Notes: generated by a model from the letters alone, not told the origin. A stretch of 64,000 bases of DNA from Pollutibacter soli (GCA_029269725.1 JARJHS010000012.1:77664-141663), one strand, 5' to 3'. Positions 17,580 through 26,356 are shown, numbered from the stretch's first letter. Program-made: numbers and translations.

Positions 17580-18237
17580 TTTTTGTTGAATTTAATGGTG
17601 AATAAATAAAAGATATCTGTTTACTAAACCAGGAAGCGATTCACATTATCACGATCCCGACTCAATCACAATTATTTTTTTTCATTTTCACACACCTTAA
17701 CGATACTATCTCGTGCCTTTACGAAATTGATGTCTGCAAAAAACTGAAGTAACTTTTGATAACAATTGGAGCCAAGGGTACCTGCTGAAGAAAATTTCCC
17801 TGCTTACGTTTTTTTGGAGTATAGTTTGTGGTCCGGTCTTCAAGTATGACAATAAAGTTATAAAAAATATTATGAAACAAACCAAATAGAATTTCAAAAT
17901 GAGTTATAGGATGGTTATTTAACTGTTACATCAGCAACTGGAATCGAAATGCAAAAGGCAATAGGAAGCAGGCAAAAGGCAAAAGGAACAGCCCGAGTTT
18001 GCGGTTAAATTTAAATAGTATGGTGTTACAGTTTTAATTGCAGCGACAACGCATGCCCTGTCGCCGCAATTAAAACAATCATTAAAATGCATGTCTTATC
18101 GGACAAACAGATGAATCCGGAATTTGCAAAACTGATAACAGATAAGTGAATTCAAAAACCAAAATAAGTTAAAGTGCTTGACAGGCTGACAACTAACAAC
18201 TAACAACTAACAACTAACAACCAACAACTAACAACTA
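17580..18237. other. Intergenic stretch with a long hairpin and a 7-bp tandem repeat
   Basis: No gene is supported here. At 18031-18076 GTTTTAATTGC-GCGACA pairs with TGTCGC-GCAATTAAAAC around an ACGCATGCCC core, forming a long imperfect hairpin related to the GGCATGCC palindromes at 27645 and 28521. At 18191-18237 the unit AACTAAC is repeated about six times with one C-for-T change, ending right at the stop codon of the GlxA-type regulator gene (minus strand, stop at 18238). A remnant of the 'CAAAAGGCAATAGGAA' word occurs near 17950. Confidence 0.75.
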
Positions 18238-19236
18238 TTACATTATCTTCAAAGCCGCATCCTTATTGTATTTCCCGCGATATTCGACTGGCGACATCCC
18301 GGTGACTTTTTTAAATACTTCCCGGAAAGCTTTTACATCCGAATAGCCAACTTCATACATGACTTCGTTGACGGTTTTCCGCGTGCTCTCCAGTGATTTT
18401 TTTGCAGATTCAATCTTCACACGTTGAGAATATTCGATAGGTGTGTTGCCGGTGGCCTTGATAAATCTTCTGTCGAAATTTCTTCTTCCGACAGCAAATC
18501 TTGTCGAAAGGTCTTCGACGGAGATTTTTTCATGAAGCTTACTTTCAATATATGCCTGGGCTTTCTGTACCATTTCATCGCCGTGCAATTTCTGACCGGT
18601 AAAAATGGAAAATGGCGACTGGCTCTGTCGGTCCATTTCAATCTGGAAAATTTTTGAACAGTAGATCGCTGTCGGTCTGTCGAAATATTTCTCTACCAGG
18701 TAGATCACCAGGTTCAAAAAAGAGTAAGCACCGCCGTTAGTATAGATGCCGTGTTCGTCGGTGATCACCTGGTCAGCCTTTAGCAATACTTTCGGAAACA
18801 TGTTCCTGAATGTATCTGCCGCCGACCAATGTGTCGAGCAATTTCTTCCATCCAGCAATCCTGAAGAAGCAAGAATGAAAGCGCCTGTACACATGCTTGC
18901 GATTTCTGCACCGTTGATGTATTGTTTCGAGATCCAGTCGATCAGCGGCTGGTTCTTACTGGTTGCTTTTTTGTAGTCCCGGTTCATGGATGGAATCACG
19001 ATCAGGCCTGTTTTTTCGATAGATGTAATATTTATTTCCGGTTTCACCGCAAACATGCCATTCTCAAATTCTGTTTTTTTGGAAAGCCCTGCTAACTCAA
19101 TGGTGTACAGATCTTTTCTTCCCTGGGACACCCAAAATGCATTCGCCCGCGCAAATATTTCATAGGTGCCAACAATACAAGCTACAGTACTTAATGTATT
19201 GTCGCCGTCGGGAACCAAAATGGTAATGTGTTTCAT
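18238..19236 (-). CDS. GlxA-type transcriptional regulator (DJ-1/PfpI plus AraC HTH)
   Basis: The 332-residue protein has an N-terminal amidotransferase-like domain (about 1-185) and a C-terminal AraC-type double helix-turn-helix (about 215-320). The first contains IVIPSMNRDY, the elbow MCTGAFILASSGLLDGR (Cys near 115) and NGGAYSFLNLVIYLVEKY. The second contains ISVEDLSTRFAVGRRNFDRRFI and VNEVMYEVGYSDVKAFREVFKKVTG in outline. GlxA-type regulators sense an unknown small ligand and activate adjacent genes. It is divergent from the SRPBCC pair at 19437, which is the obvious candidate target. A CAAATATA at 19294-19301 reads as a -7 box (TATATTTG) on its own strand. Confidence 0.9.
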   Translation of the reverse strand: MKHITILVPDGDNTLSTVACIVGTYEIFARANAFWVSQGRKDLYTIELAGLSKKTEFENGMFAVKPEINITSIEKTGLIVIPSMNRDYKKATSKNQPLIDWISKQYINGAEIASMCTGAFILASSGLLDGRNCSTHWSAADTFRNMFPKVLLKADQVITDEHGIYTNGGAYSFLNLVIYLVEKYFDRPTAIYCSKIFQIEMDRQSQSPFSIFTGQKLHGDEMVQKAQAYIESKLHEKISVEDLSTRFAVGRRNFDRRFIKATGNTPIEYSQRVKIESAKKSLESTRKTVNEVMYEVGYSDVKAFREVFKKVTGMSPVEYRGKYNKDAALKIM

Positions 19237-19372
19237 CGTTTAATATTTAACATCGAAAGGATAGCAGGCTCTTTGCTTCTTGATCCGTTATCACAAATAT
19301 AAAATTTAAAGCTGTCCAAATCTGCCCGCTACATTGTCCATATCGCCACCTTTATTACTGTGATTGAGACGA

Positions 19373-19380
19373 TAGCTTTG
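19373..19380 (+). promoter_or_regulatory. -7 box for the SRPBCC pair
   Basis: TAGCTTTG fits the Bacteroidota -7 consensus TAnnTTTG exactly and lies 57 bp before the first ATG of the SRPBCC pair. The -33 position holds a TTT-rich block (about 19351) without a perfect TTG. The intergenic region is shared with the divergent GlxA-type regulator gene. Confidence 0.5.
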
Positions 19381-19436
19381 TATAGTCAAACTAATCTTCT
19401 CTATAACGGAGCTCCTTCCAGGGTTAAAAATGAATT

Positions 19437-19925
19437 ATGAAAAATCACAATTACAGGATAGAATTCGTATCAGATAAGTCTGCAGCTGAAGTATACAGTG
19501 CGATCAATAAGGTGAGAGGCTGGTGGTCGGAAGATTTCAATGGCAGCTCAGAAAAATTAGGTGATGAGTTTGAAGTGTTTTTTGAAGACATACATTTTTC
19601 AAGGCATAGGGTGGTGGAAATGATCCCCGGGGAAAAAGTAGTCTGGCTGGTTACCGACAGTCATCTGAGCTTTTTGAAAAATCCAAAAGAATGGATCGGT
19701 ACAAAAAACATTTTTGAAATTACCGAACTGAATAATGTTTCTGAGGATAAGCGAACAAAAATCACATTTACCCACGAAGGACTTGTTCCCGGGATTGAAT
19801 GTTATCAGAATTGTTCGAATGGCTGGAATTACTATCTCCAGCAAAGTCTTGCACCCATATTAAATGGAGGCAGGGCAAATCCAAATAAAAAGCTTCGTTC
19901 AGTTAAAAAAAATGAATTATTGTAA
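19437..19925 (+). CDS. SRPBCC (AHSA1-like) domain protein
   Basis: The 162-residue protein is a START/Bet v1-like fold of the AHSA1 type. It opens with a strand, then SAAEVYSAINKVRGWWSEDF, has RHRVVEMIPGEKVVWLVTD in the middle and KITFTHEGLVPGIECYQNC followed by GWNYYLQQSLAPIL as the long C-terminal helix. Such proteins bind hydrophobic ligands or stress targets; the ligand is unknown. It is a tandem paralogue of the next gene (matching RGWWSE, VVW, LVPxxECY, NGW), which starts 11 bp downstream. Confidence 0.88.
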   Translation: MKNHNYRIEFVSDKSAAEVYSAINKVRGWWSEDFNGSSEKLGDEFEVFFEDIHFSRHRVVEMIPGEKVVWLVTDSHLSFLKNPKEWIGTKNIFEITELNNVSEDKRTKITFTHEGLVPGIECYQNCSNGWNYYLQQSLAPILNGGRANPNKKLRSVKKNELL

Positions 19926-19936
19926 AATGTCTTGCT

Positions 19937-20743
19937 ATGAAAAATAACAGTTTAACGCTTTCATTTGCTGTAGAAGAATCGCCGGAAAAAGTTTTTGATG
20001 CAATCACCAATGTACGTGGGTGGTGGTCAGAGGAAATCAAGGGCGGCACTGCCAAATTCAACGACGAATTTGACTATAGTTACCAGGATGTACATCGTTG
20101 CAAAGTGAAACTGACTGAGGTTGTTCCGGATAAAAAGGTCGTCTGGGAAATACTTGATAATTATTTCAGTTTTACCGAGGACAAACAAGAGTGGGTAGGG
20201 GACAAAATAATTTTTGACATTGTTCCCAGGGGGAAGCAAACAGAATTGAGGTTTGTACACGATGGACTCGTTCCCGATTATGAATGTTATAACGCTTGTG
20301 TAAATGGGTGGACGCAGTATATCACCCACAGTTTGCCGGAACTGATCAGAACTGGAAAGGGTAAACCAAATTCGAAGGAAACGGCATATACAACCCATGA
20401 AGTAGCCGCCAGGTTCAATGCGCTTGCCAAAGAAGAAAAATGGTTTGAGATCCATGATCAGTTGTTTTCGGATGATGTCAAAAGCATCGAGCCTGCAGGG
20501 TCACCCTATATGAAAAATGCAGAGGGAAAGGATGCGGTGCGAAGAAAAGGAGAGGGGTTTGTTGGAAAGATCGAAAATGTAAACAGGGTTTCTACAACAG
20601 AACCTGTGGTAGCAGGAAATCATTTCGCTGTTGGCAGAGAAATGGATCTGACGCTCAAAGGAAATGAGAGAGTGGTTATCAATGAGATTATGCTTTACGA
20701 AGTGAAAGATGGTAAAATAATTTCGGAACAGTTTTTTTATTGA
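19937..20743 (+). CDS. SRPBCC domain fused to a SnoaL-like domain
   Basis: The 268-residue protein has two parts. Residues 1-140 are an AHSA1/SRPBCC domain paralogous to the preceding gene (NVRGWWSEEIKGGT, DKKVVWEILDN, DGLVPDYECYNACVNGW). Residues 155-268 have the SnoaL/NTF2-like pattern (EVAARFNALAKEEKWFEIHDQLFSDDVKSIEP and the strand-rich end ...GNERVVINEIMLYEVKDGKI). Both domains form hydrophobic pockets, so joint binding of one small ligand is possible. The 11-bp gap indicates one transcript with the previous gene, probably controlled by the divergent GlxA-type regulator. Confidence 0.85.
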   Translation: MKNNSLTLSFAVEESPEKVFDAITNVRGWWSEEIKGGTAKFNDEFDYSYQDVHRCKVKLTEVVPDKKVVWEILDNYFSFTEDKQEWVGDKIIFDIVPRGKQTELRFVHDGLVPDYECYNACVNGWTQYITHSLPELIRTGKGKPNSKETAYTTHEVAARFNALAKEEKWFEIHDQLFSDDVKSIEPAGSPYMKNAEGKDAVRRKGEGFVGKIENVNRVSTTEPVVAGNHFAVGREMDLTLKGNERVVINEIMLYEVKDGKIISEQFFY

Positions 20744-21315
20744 CGTACTGCTGATGCCGAGGGAGTAACATTAATGCATGTTGCCTTTACTAAACAGTTT
20801 TACTATTGGCAAAACGCCAACCTTTTTAATTGCACTGATTATTATGAAAATTTCCCTGTGATAGCCTCAAAGACTCGAAGACGGAAAGGATGCCCGGAGT
20901 TTGTCTTGGCGCATCCTTAAAATCCTGGCGTCTTTCCGGCCAAACGAAGTTTTACAATAGTAGAATGATATTATTTGTGTGTAATGTTGGCAAAGTATCG
21001 CCGTTGATTTAATATGTGGCAGACGACAAGGCCGTGACCATGTCCGTCCGAAAAACAAGTGACTGCGGGGCAAAGGTGAAATGGTTAATAATGATTTCAC
21101 CTGAACAGCAAAAAATCAATGTCTGTGATTATTCTTCACCGTAAGCTTTCCGATCTTCCCGGCTTTCCGACTATCGCTGGTTTATACATCGATGTTTAAT
21201 TTACCCTGAGTCAGACGAAAAGGCGGTGACCACGTCTGCAGAACCAGCCAGGCAGCGGTGGGAAAGTAATTGTGACTATATCACATGAATTGATTTTTGA
21301 AATAACTTTCCTGCT
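20744..21315. other. Long intergenic stretch with a diverged direct duplication
   Basis: No supportable ORF. The block near 20998-21100 (TTGATTTAATATGTGG, CAGACGACAAGGCCGTGACC, then GTGAAAT...GATTTCACCTGAA) resembles that near 21190-21295 (TGTTTAATTTACCC, CAGACGAAAAGGCGGTGACC, ...TATATCACATGAATTG). The match is partial and spaced about 195 bp. Another inverted pair, GACGGAAAGGAT near 20880 and CGTCTTTCCGGC near 20930, can form a hairpin. Confidence 0.5.
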
Positions 21316-21618
21316 ATGATCTATTTCACGCAACTGATTTATATCCGGGAAGGGCAGGAAGCCGTTTTTCATGAATTCGAAGAAGTGGCCATTCCTTTAA
21401 TCTCAAAATACAATGGAAAACTATTATTACGGATCCGGCCAAACGAAGGATCGGTGATTGAATTGGGTATGGAAAAACCTTATGAAATTCATCTGGTGCA
21501 GTTTGAATCAGCATCCGATTTTCAGGCATTTTCAAAGGACGAAGAAAGAAATAAATTTCTTCACCTGAAGGAGAAGTCAATCACAGCTTCGATACTTATC
21601 CAGGGGAATAAATTATAG
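21316..21618 (+). CDS. DUF1330-like small protein
   Basis: The 100-residue protein has the dimeric ferredoxin-like alpha/beta layout of the DUF1330 group: a first strand (IYFTQLIYI), a helix (EGQEAVFHEFEEVAIPLISKY), a central strand (KLLLRIRP) and PYEIHLVQFESASDFQAFSKDEER. No catalytic motif is evident. It is 67 bp before the Crp/Fnr-type regulator gene on the same strand and may be its partner. Confidence 0.75.
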   Translation: MIYFTQLIYIREGQEAVFHEFEEVAIPLISKYNGKLLLRIRPNEGSVIELGMEKPYEIHLVQFESASDFQAFSKDEERNKFLHLKEKSITASILIQGNKL

Positions 21619-21685
21619 TAGCAGATTCAGGACCAATTCCTGCAAGCAATTGTATTTCGCCCATTCGCTTAACTTTATCCCCGCT

Positions 21686-22240
21686 ATGTTTGCTGATATT
21701 TTAAAAACGAATGGCGTGTACAATACTGTTGATGCAGAACTTTTTGAACGCTATACAAAAGTTCGCGAACCGGGAGCAGGAGAGAGTTTATTACAGCCCG
21801 GTGAGATTTGCAGATCCATTTCATTCCTGGTAAAAGGCGCTGTATATCAGTACCAGAATAATAATGATGATGTAAATATTCTTGATCTCTTTATCCCGGA
21901 GGATTGGTTTCTCAACATCAATAGTTTTACCTCGCAAAATCCGTCAGAAAGCTTTATAAAATCATTTACCGCGAGTACTGTTCTGGAATTGGATATCCAA
22001 TCACTTCATTACCTGATCGGCAGATCACCGGCTTTTCTTCAACTCGGAAAAATATTTGAACGAAGTGCATCCAGGCTTGTGTTTTTTGACAATAGATTTA
22101 GTCCTGCACAGAAGTATCAGTGGATCTTGGATAATAAACCAGAACTGCTCCAACTCTTCCCGCTGAAAATGATCGCTTCCTTTCTTAAGATTACTCCTGA
22201 AACGCTGAGTCGGGTCAGAGAGACGCTCTCCCGTGGCTGA
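21686..22240 (+). CDS. Crp/Fnr family transcriptional regulator
   Basis: With the start at ATG 21686 the protein has 184 residues. Residues about 20-110 form the cyclic-nucleotide-type beta-barrel (LLQPGEICRSISFLVKGAVYQY, DLFIPEDWFLN). A dimerisation helix follows, then a short winged-helix region with LLQLFPLKMIASFLKITPETLSRVRETLSRG. The C-terminal helix-turn-helix (KMIASFLKITPETLSRVR) is typical of the family. An upstream TTG at 21650 would add 12 residues that look non-coding. Effector unknown; likely in one operon with the DUF1330-like gene. Confidence 0.88.
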   Translation: MFADILKTNGVYNTVDAELFERYTKVREPGAGESLLQPGEICRSISFLVKGAVYQYQNNNDDVNILDLFIPEDWFLNINSFTSQNPSESFIKSFTASTVLELDIQSLHYLIGRSPAFLQLGKIFERSASRLVFFDNRFSPAQKYQWILDNKPELLQLFPLKMIASFLKITPETLSRVRETLSRG

Positions 22241-22262
22241 GTCATTTCTTGATCTGAATCAA

Positions 22263-22293
22263 TTGGCTGTCCGTTTTCACCGACGTAGGTTTG
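22263..22293 (+). promoter_or_regulatory. Bacteroidota-type promoter for the first VOC gene
   Basis: TTG at 22263-22265 and TAGGTTTG at 22286-22293 are 20 bp apart, an exact fit to the -33/-7 pattern. The VOC-family ATG at 22312 lies 19 bp beyond the -7 box. The promoter begins just after the stop of the Crp/Fnr gene. Confidence 0.65.
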
Positions 22294-22311
22294 CTCCCGT
22301 TATTAAAAATT

Positions 22312-22677
22312 ATGGAACAAAGAATCGTTTCGATACGCCCTTTTATTGGCGCAAAAGATTATCAGCTATCTGCAGCGTTCTATCGCGATTGCGGTTTTAC
22401 GCAAAAGGAACTTTCGAAAAATATGTCGTTGTTTACCCTTGAACATATCGCTTTTTATCTGCAGGATGCGTATGTTAAAGATTGGGTTGATAATACTATG
22501 GTGTTTCTTGAGGTAGACCGTCTCGATCAATTTTACAAGAGCTTTGTGCACATCAATTTGCCCGGGAAATATAACGGAGTGAAACTAACCCCGATAAAAA
22601 ATTTCGACTGGGGAAGGGAGTGTTACCTGCATGATCCTTCCGGTATTCTCTGGCATTTTGGTGAGTTCAGGAAATGA
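22312..22677 (+). CDS. VOC family (glyoxalase/bleomycin resistance-like) protein
   Basis: From ATG 22312 the protein has 121 residues: SIRPFIGAKDYQLSAAFYRD, FYLQDAYVKDWVDNTMVFLEV, then CYLHDPSGILWHFGEF. This is the betaalphabetabetabeta module of the vicinal oxygen chelate superfamily. It has a close paralogue at 23520, which shares PFIGA, FYLQDAYVKDW, DNTMVF and HDPSG-LWHFGEF. A DinB-type gene separates the two. The ligand is unknown; thiol or toxin binding is typical of the family. Confidence 0.85.
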   Translation: MEQRIVSIRPFIGAKDYQLSAAFYRDCGFTQKELSKNMSLFTLEHIAFYLQDAYVKDWVDNTMVFLEVDRLDQFYKSFVHINLPGKYNGVKLTPIKNFDWGRECYLHDPSGILWHFGEFRK

Positions 22678-22903
22678 TGAATTGAAATCATTACGAATAA
22701 AAATGTTTTTTAGTTGTCACGTCAGAGGAATACCCAGTGCTCTGTATTCCATCTTTGGTTGGTCTTTACCTCATCAATAAAGTCAGATTACAGACGATAT
22801 CCCGGGAACTGCACACGGAGAGAAAATACGGAGAAGTTTTCTTTGCTGTTCTAATGCGGTTTGTTGTTACTTTAAACTTTGAACATTTAACTGTCAACTC
22901 TGC

Positions 22904-23455
22904 ATGATTAATTTTTTTAAGGAATCTCTCTGGCGGCAATTTGGTGCATCTATAGATATGTTGAATAATGCGCTTCTGCAATGCCCGGACGATTATCTGC
23001 ATTCAAAAAAGAAGTTTTTTTACGCTGCTTATCACACCATCGTTTTCCTGGATTATTACCTGAGTATTCCGCCAAAGGATTTTTCATCGCCACTACCATA
23101 CACTTTAAAATCACCGGGGGAAATTCCTGCGGATGCCATCGATGATGTGGTGCCGGACAGGCTGTACTCGAAGGCTGAACTGATAAAATATCTTCGACAC
23201 AGCAGGGACAAATGCAAGTCCGTTATTGCCTCGTTAACCGAAGATGATCTGAAAAGAAACTGGATAGCAGGTGAAGGTAAAATGGATCTCAACCTGTCCG
23301 GCAGAGATGCCCTTTCGTATCCGGTAATGGAAATCCTGCTGTATAATTTAAGACATGTTCAGCATCATACAGCGCAGATGAATATGATGCTGCGGCAGGA
23401 CACAGGGAATGCTCCCGATTATGTTTCCCATGCTGCCGATTCGTTAAATGGGTGA
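22904..23455 (+). CDS. DinB family protein
   Basis: The 183-residue protein is a DinB-type four-helix bundle. Its His residues that would bind metal are found in YAAYHTIVFLDYYLS (about residue 47) and in NLRHVQHHTAQMNMMLRQ (about 148-165). Its layout (RQFGASIDMLNNAL start) is the variant with an extended middle loop. The gene lies between two paralogous VOC genes on the same strand, which suggests a small-molecule (thiol or electrophile) function shared by the cluster. There is no close sequence match to the other DinB proteins in the window. Confidence 0.85.
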   Translation: MINFFKESLWRQFGASIDMLNNALLQCPDDYLHSKKKFFYAAYHTIVFLDYYLSIPPKDFSSPLPYTLKSPGEIPADAIDDVVPDRLYSKAELIKYLRHSRDKCKSVIASLTEDDLKRNWIAGEGKMDLNLSGRDALSYPVMEILLYNLRHVQHHTAQMNMMLRQDTGNAPDYVSHAADSLNG

Positions 23456-23519
23456 CCTTCTTTTTTGATTGATTCCGCTTCAGTAATTTGCTTTGTTGTT
23501 CACAACCTAAATACAGCAT

Positions 23520-23930
23520 ATGGAGCACAGAGGAAAATCCATCCGTCCCTTCATCGGTGCAGGGAATTTTGAAACTTCGCGTAGCTTTTACCGTGACCTT
23601 GGTTTTAAAGAAACCGTATTATTTCCCAATATGTCAGTTTTTACATCAGGGAATCTTGCATTTTATCTCCAGGATGCTTACGTGAAAGACTGGATCGATA
23701 ATACGATGGTGTTTATGGAAGTAGATGATGTTGACAGGTTCTGGAATGACCTTCTAAAACTCAATCTGGATCTGAAGTATAAGGGAGTGCGACTAGTTCC
23801 GGTGCGTCGGAACGACTGGGGAAATGAATGTTTTTTGCATGATCCTTCGGGGGTGTTGTGGCATTTTGGAGAGTTTAAGACAGGCGGTAGTAAACAGGCC
23901 GCAGATATTCTGACAATTCCTGGTTCATAG
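23520..23930 (+). CDS. VOC family protein, paralogue of the gene at 22312
   Basis: The 136-residue protein aligns along its full length with the VOC protein 1.2 kb upstream: SIRPFIGAGNFETSRSFYRD, FYLQDAYVKDWIDNTMVFMEV and CFLHDPSGVLWHFGEFK. It has an extra 15-residue tail. The gene starts 64 bp after the DinB gene. TAATTTG near 23488, preceded by TTG near 23466, may be part of a weak promoter. It was most likely produced by tandem duplication, with the DinB gene between. Confidence 0.85.
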   Translation: MEHRGKSIRPFIGAGNFETSRSFYRDLGFKETVLFPNMSVFTSGNLAFYLQDAYVKDWIDNTMVFMEVDDVDRFWNDLLKLNLDLKYKGVRLVPVRRNDWGNECFLHDPSGVLWHFGEFKTGGSKQAADILTIPGS

Positions 23931-24078
23931 TTCACTGTTCATAGTTCATAGTTTTGAATTTGGTCCAGTTTTCAGTTTTTTTGGGCTGTCCTATTGTCTT
24001 CTTACTGCCGCCTCTGCATTTCAGCGACCGTTTTATCTCAGAGATTCATTACTTTAACTATCGGCAAACTTTACTTCA

Positions 24079-24792
24079 ATGCAAAGCGCAGGCGAGACCA
24101 GTCAATTGAAAAGGACAGCAAGGATTGCTGGCCTTTTATACCTTGTGATGGGAATCACCGGGGCGATTGGCATTATGATGGTTCCACAAAAGCTGTTTGT
24201 ACCCGGCAATACCGAAGCTACTGTGATGAATATTACCAGCAAGGAATTTTTGTTTCGCTTGGGTATATTCTGCGGACTGGTTTGCCAGACTGTTTTTATT
24301 TTCCTGGCGCTGACACTGTTCAGGCTTTTTAAAACAGTAAGTAAATCTCTTGCATCAACCTTACTCGCGCTCGTGATTGTTTCTGTACCAATTGCATACT
24401 TTATCATTTTTAACCAGTTTTATGCCCTGGTACTTTTGAAGGAAAACTTTATGACGAATATCGATGCGGGTTACCGGCAGTCGATGATAATGGCGAGTCT
24501 GAAAATGTATGAAAATGGAAACACCATCATTGGTATATTCTGGGGACTTTGGCTGATACCATTCGGAATGCTTTCCTTCAGATCAGGTTTTATTCCAAAA
24601 ATTCTGGGTGTACTCCTGGTGGCTGGTGGAATTTCCTATCTGCTCGATGCTACTGCGTTTATACTTTTTCCGCCTTTTCAGAAATATACTTCTGTGATGG
24701 TGGCTATTTTTTCGGCAATTGCTGAATTAGCTATGGTGCTCTGGTTATTGATCAAAGGTGTTCGGTATAGTTCGGAAGAAAAATTAAGTTGA
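24079..24792 (+). CDS. DUF4386 family membrane protein
   Basis: The 237-residue protein has six or seven predicted membrane segments, beginning with RTARIAGLLYLVMGITGAIG (residues 11-31) and ending with a helix near 205-228. The opening 'RIAGLLYL' and the FLFRLGIFCGLV segment fit DUF4386, whose biochemical function is unknown. It lies 148 bp after the second VOC gene, with a short stretch of imperfect GTTCATAGTTCA repeats between. Confidence 0.8.
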   Translation: MQSAGETSQLKRTARIAGLLYLVMGITGAIGIMMVPQKLFVPGNTEATVMNITSKEFLFRLGIFCGLVCQTVFIFLALTLFRLFKTVSKSLASTLLALVIVSVPIAYFIIFNQFYALVLLKENFMTNIDAGYRQSMIMASLKMYENGNTIIGIFWGLWLIPFGMLSFRSGFIPKILGVLLVAGGISYLLDATAFILFPPFQKYTSVMVAIFSAIAELAMVLWLLIKGVRYSSEEKLS

Positions 24793-24933
24793 TAATGCTG
24801 TTTGAATCCTCGAAAAGGCGGGAAAGCAACGTGCCCGTAATAACCGGGAATAATTTTTGATTCTGAAAAGCTGTTGATTCAGATTTATATTTATCACTCT
24901 CGTCAATTTTAGTTTGTTTTTAAACCATATTAA

Positions 24934-25704
24934 ATGAAAAATATACATTCTATCCTGATCATTTTTATTGTCTTCATCTTTTCAATTACTACGTCTGCAA
25001 TGGCGCAATTGCCAGCTGCCGATATAATCAAAACCAATAAGTCCGATATTATCATTCAGCCGGTTTTCCACGGTTCCATCGTGATCAGGCTCGGTGATAA
25101 AACGGTATATGTTGATCCTTATCACGGCGGAAAAGCATACAAGGACCAGGCACTGCCGGATTTCGTTTTGATAACCGATATACACGGTGATCATATGGAT
25201 ACCGGAACCTTGCATGCGCTGGATCTTTCAAAAGCAAAACTGATTGTACCACAGGCCGTGGCCGATAAATTACCGCCTGCCCTCAAAGCAAAATCAACAG
25301 TACTTCCCAACGGACAGAAATGGAACGATGCGCTCATTACCGTTACAGCGCTACCGATGTACAATATTCCCGACGATTCAACTTCAAGACATACCAAGGG
25401 TCGCGGCAACGGTTATGTGATCAGTTACGGTGGAAAAAATATTTACATTTCCGGAGATACGGAAGATATTCCAGAGATGCGTGCGTTGAAAAATATTGAC
25501 GTCGCTTTTGTTTGTATGAATCAGCCATATACCATGACCATCGAACAGGCGGCGAATGCAGTTCTTGAATTCAGACCGAAGATGGTATATCCCTATCATT
25601 ACCGCGGTGCCCAGGGATTCAGTGATACGGAAGCTTTCAAAAAACTGGTAAATGAGGGGAATAAGGGTATTGATGTGAGGTTGAGGAATTGGTATGTTGA
25701 ATAG
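24934..25704 (+). CDS. Periplasmic MBL fold metallo-hydrolase (UlaG-like)
   Basis: The 256-residue protein has a signal peptide ending at AMAQ. It shows the metallo-beta-lactamase fold of the UlaG/L-ascorbate-6-phosphate lactonase-like group: a HGSIVIRLGDKTVYVDPYHGGK opening in outline, then TDIHGDHMDTGTL (HxxxDH metal motif near residues 90-95), NIYISGDTEDIPEM with the bridging Asp, and YPYHYRGAQ with the last His. The substrate is not known. The hairpin at 25712 may terminate its transcript. Confidence 0.88.
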   Translation: MKNIHSILIIFIVFIFSITTSAMAQLPAADIIKTNKSDIIIQPVFHGSIVIRLGDKTVYVDPYHGGKAYKDQALPDFVLITDIHGDHMDTGTLHALDLSKAKLIVPQAVADKLPPALKAKSTVLPNGQKWNDALITVTALPMYNIPDDSTSRHTKGRGNGYVISYGGKNIYISGDTEDIPEMRALKNIDVAFVCMNQPYTMTIEQAANAVLEFRPKMVYPYHYRGAQGFSDTEAFKKLVNEGNKGIDVRLRNWYVE

Positions 25705-25711
25705 GCAACAG

Positions 25712-25733
25712 GCCCCCACAGCATTGTGGGGGC
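25712..25733 (+). terminator. GC-rich hairpin after the metallo-hydrolase gene
   Basis: GCCCCCACA pairs perfectly with TGTGGGGGC across a 4-base loop, 8 bp after the stop codon. The following bases are AT-rich (AACATATATTATA) but lack a strict T-run. A Rho-independent terminator is likely. Confidence 0.6.
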
Positions 25734-25897
25734 AACATATATTATACCGTTAACCTGATTGATTTTTTCTCCTGATTCTGTATTCGGTATTCTGTTGTTT
25801 GCCGGCTGTTTCCCCCTCATAAGTATCGCGGCATGTTGCTTTCTTACTATTGCCTGAATTTCTTCCTGTTTTCAGTTTCTTTAAATTCCTGCAAACA

Positions 25898-26356
25898 ATG
25901 AGTTTTTCCCTTTTCACTTATGCTTCCGTGTTAGTGATGTTGCTTTCATGTAGTGGTTCTGTTGACACAGCGGAGCGAAAAGATGGTTCAGTTAATACAA
26001 CCGCTCCGGCACAACCTTCAGATACAACAGTATATCAAAGTCCGGAAACACAAATCAGGCTGACGAATAATTCTGCTGTAATCAAAGGCGCAATCAGTCC
26101 GGGCGACAAGCCTGCTATTTCAGTATATGTCGACAGCGCTGTAACTCTTTCATTGAAATTGCAGGCGACTGACAGGAATGGAAATGTTAGGATCAACCAG
26201 ATCAAAATGCCTGATGGAAAACCTGACGGGCCTTTTGGAATGTCGATTGATTATCCCGTTTCTCAAAAGGGAAACTATACGATCATCCTTGGACAGAACC
26301 TGATGGCTGGTGATCCCTGGACGGGCAACTGGGTGATGACTGTCGCAATAAAGTAA
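25898..26356 (+). CDS. Small lipoprotein of unknown function
   Basis: Starting at ATG 25898 (152 residues) gives a clean lipoprotein signal (FTYASVLVMLLSC, lipobox LLSC). An upstream in-frame start at 25850 would add 16 residues before the signal and is less likely. The mature part has a low-complexity Ser/Thr/Pro linker (about 25-50) and then a beta-strand-rich domain (SVYVDSAVTLSLKLQA, GNYTIILGQNLMAGDPWTGNW). This resembles inhibitor-like or immunoglobulin-like small domains but matches no family I recognise. Possibly regulated with its neighbours; nothing specific to show it. Confidence 0.65.
   Translation: MSFSLFTYASVLVMLLSCSGSVDTAERKDGSVNTTAPAQPSDTTVYQSPETQIRLTNNSAVIKGAISPGDKPAISVYVDSAVTLSLKLQATDRNGNVRINQIKMPDGKPDGPFGMSIDYPVSQKGNYTIILGQNLMAGDPWTGNWVMTVAIK

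Noticed and set aside
17247-17609. Plus-strand ORFs rich in Phe/Ser opposite the histone-like gene
   Set aside because: They are mirror readings of the Lys/Ala repeat. The minus-strand product has a sensible start and the basic composition of a known group.
20027-20455. 142-residue minus-strand ORF in the SRPBCC-SnoaL gene
   Set aside because: It is antisense to a clear two-domain protein.
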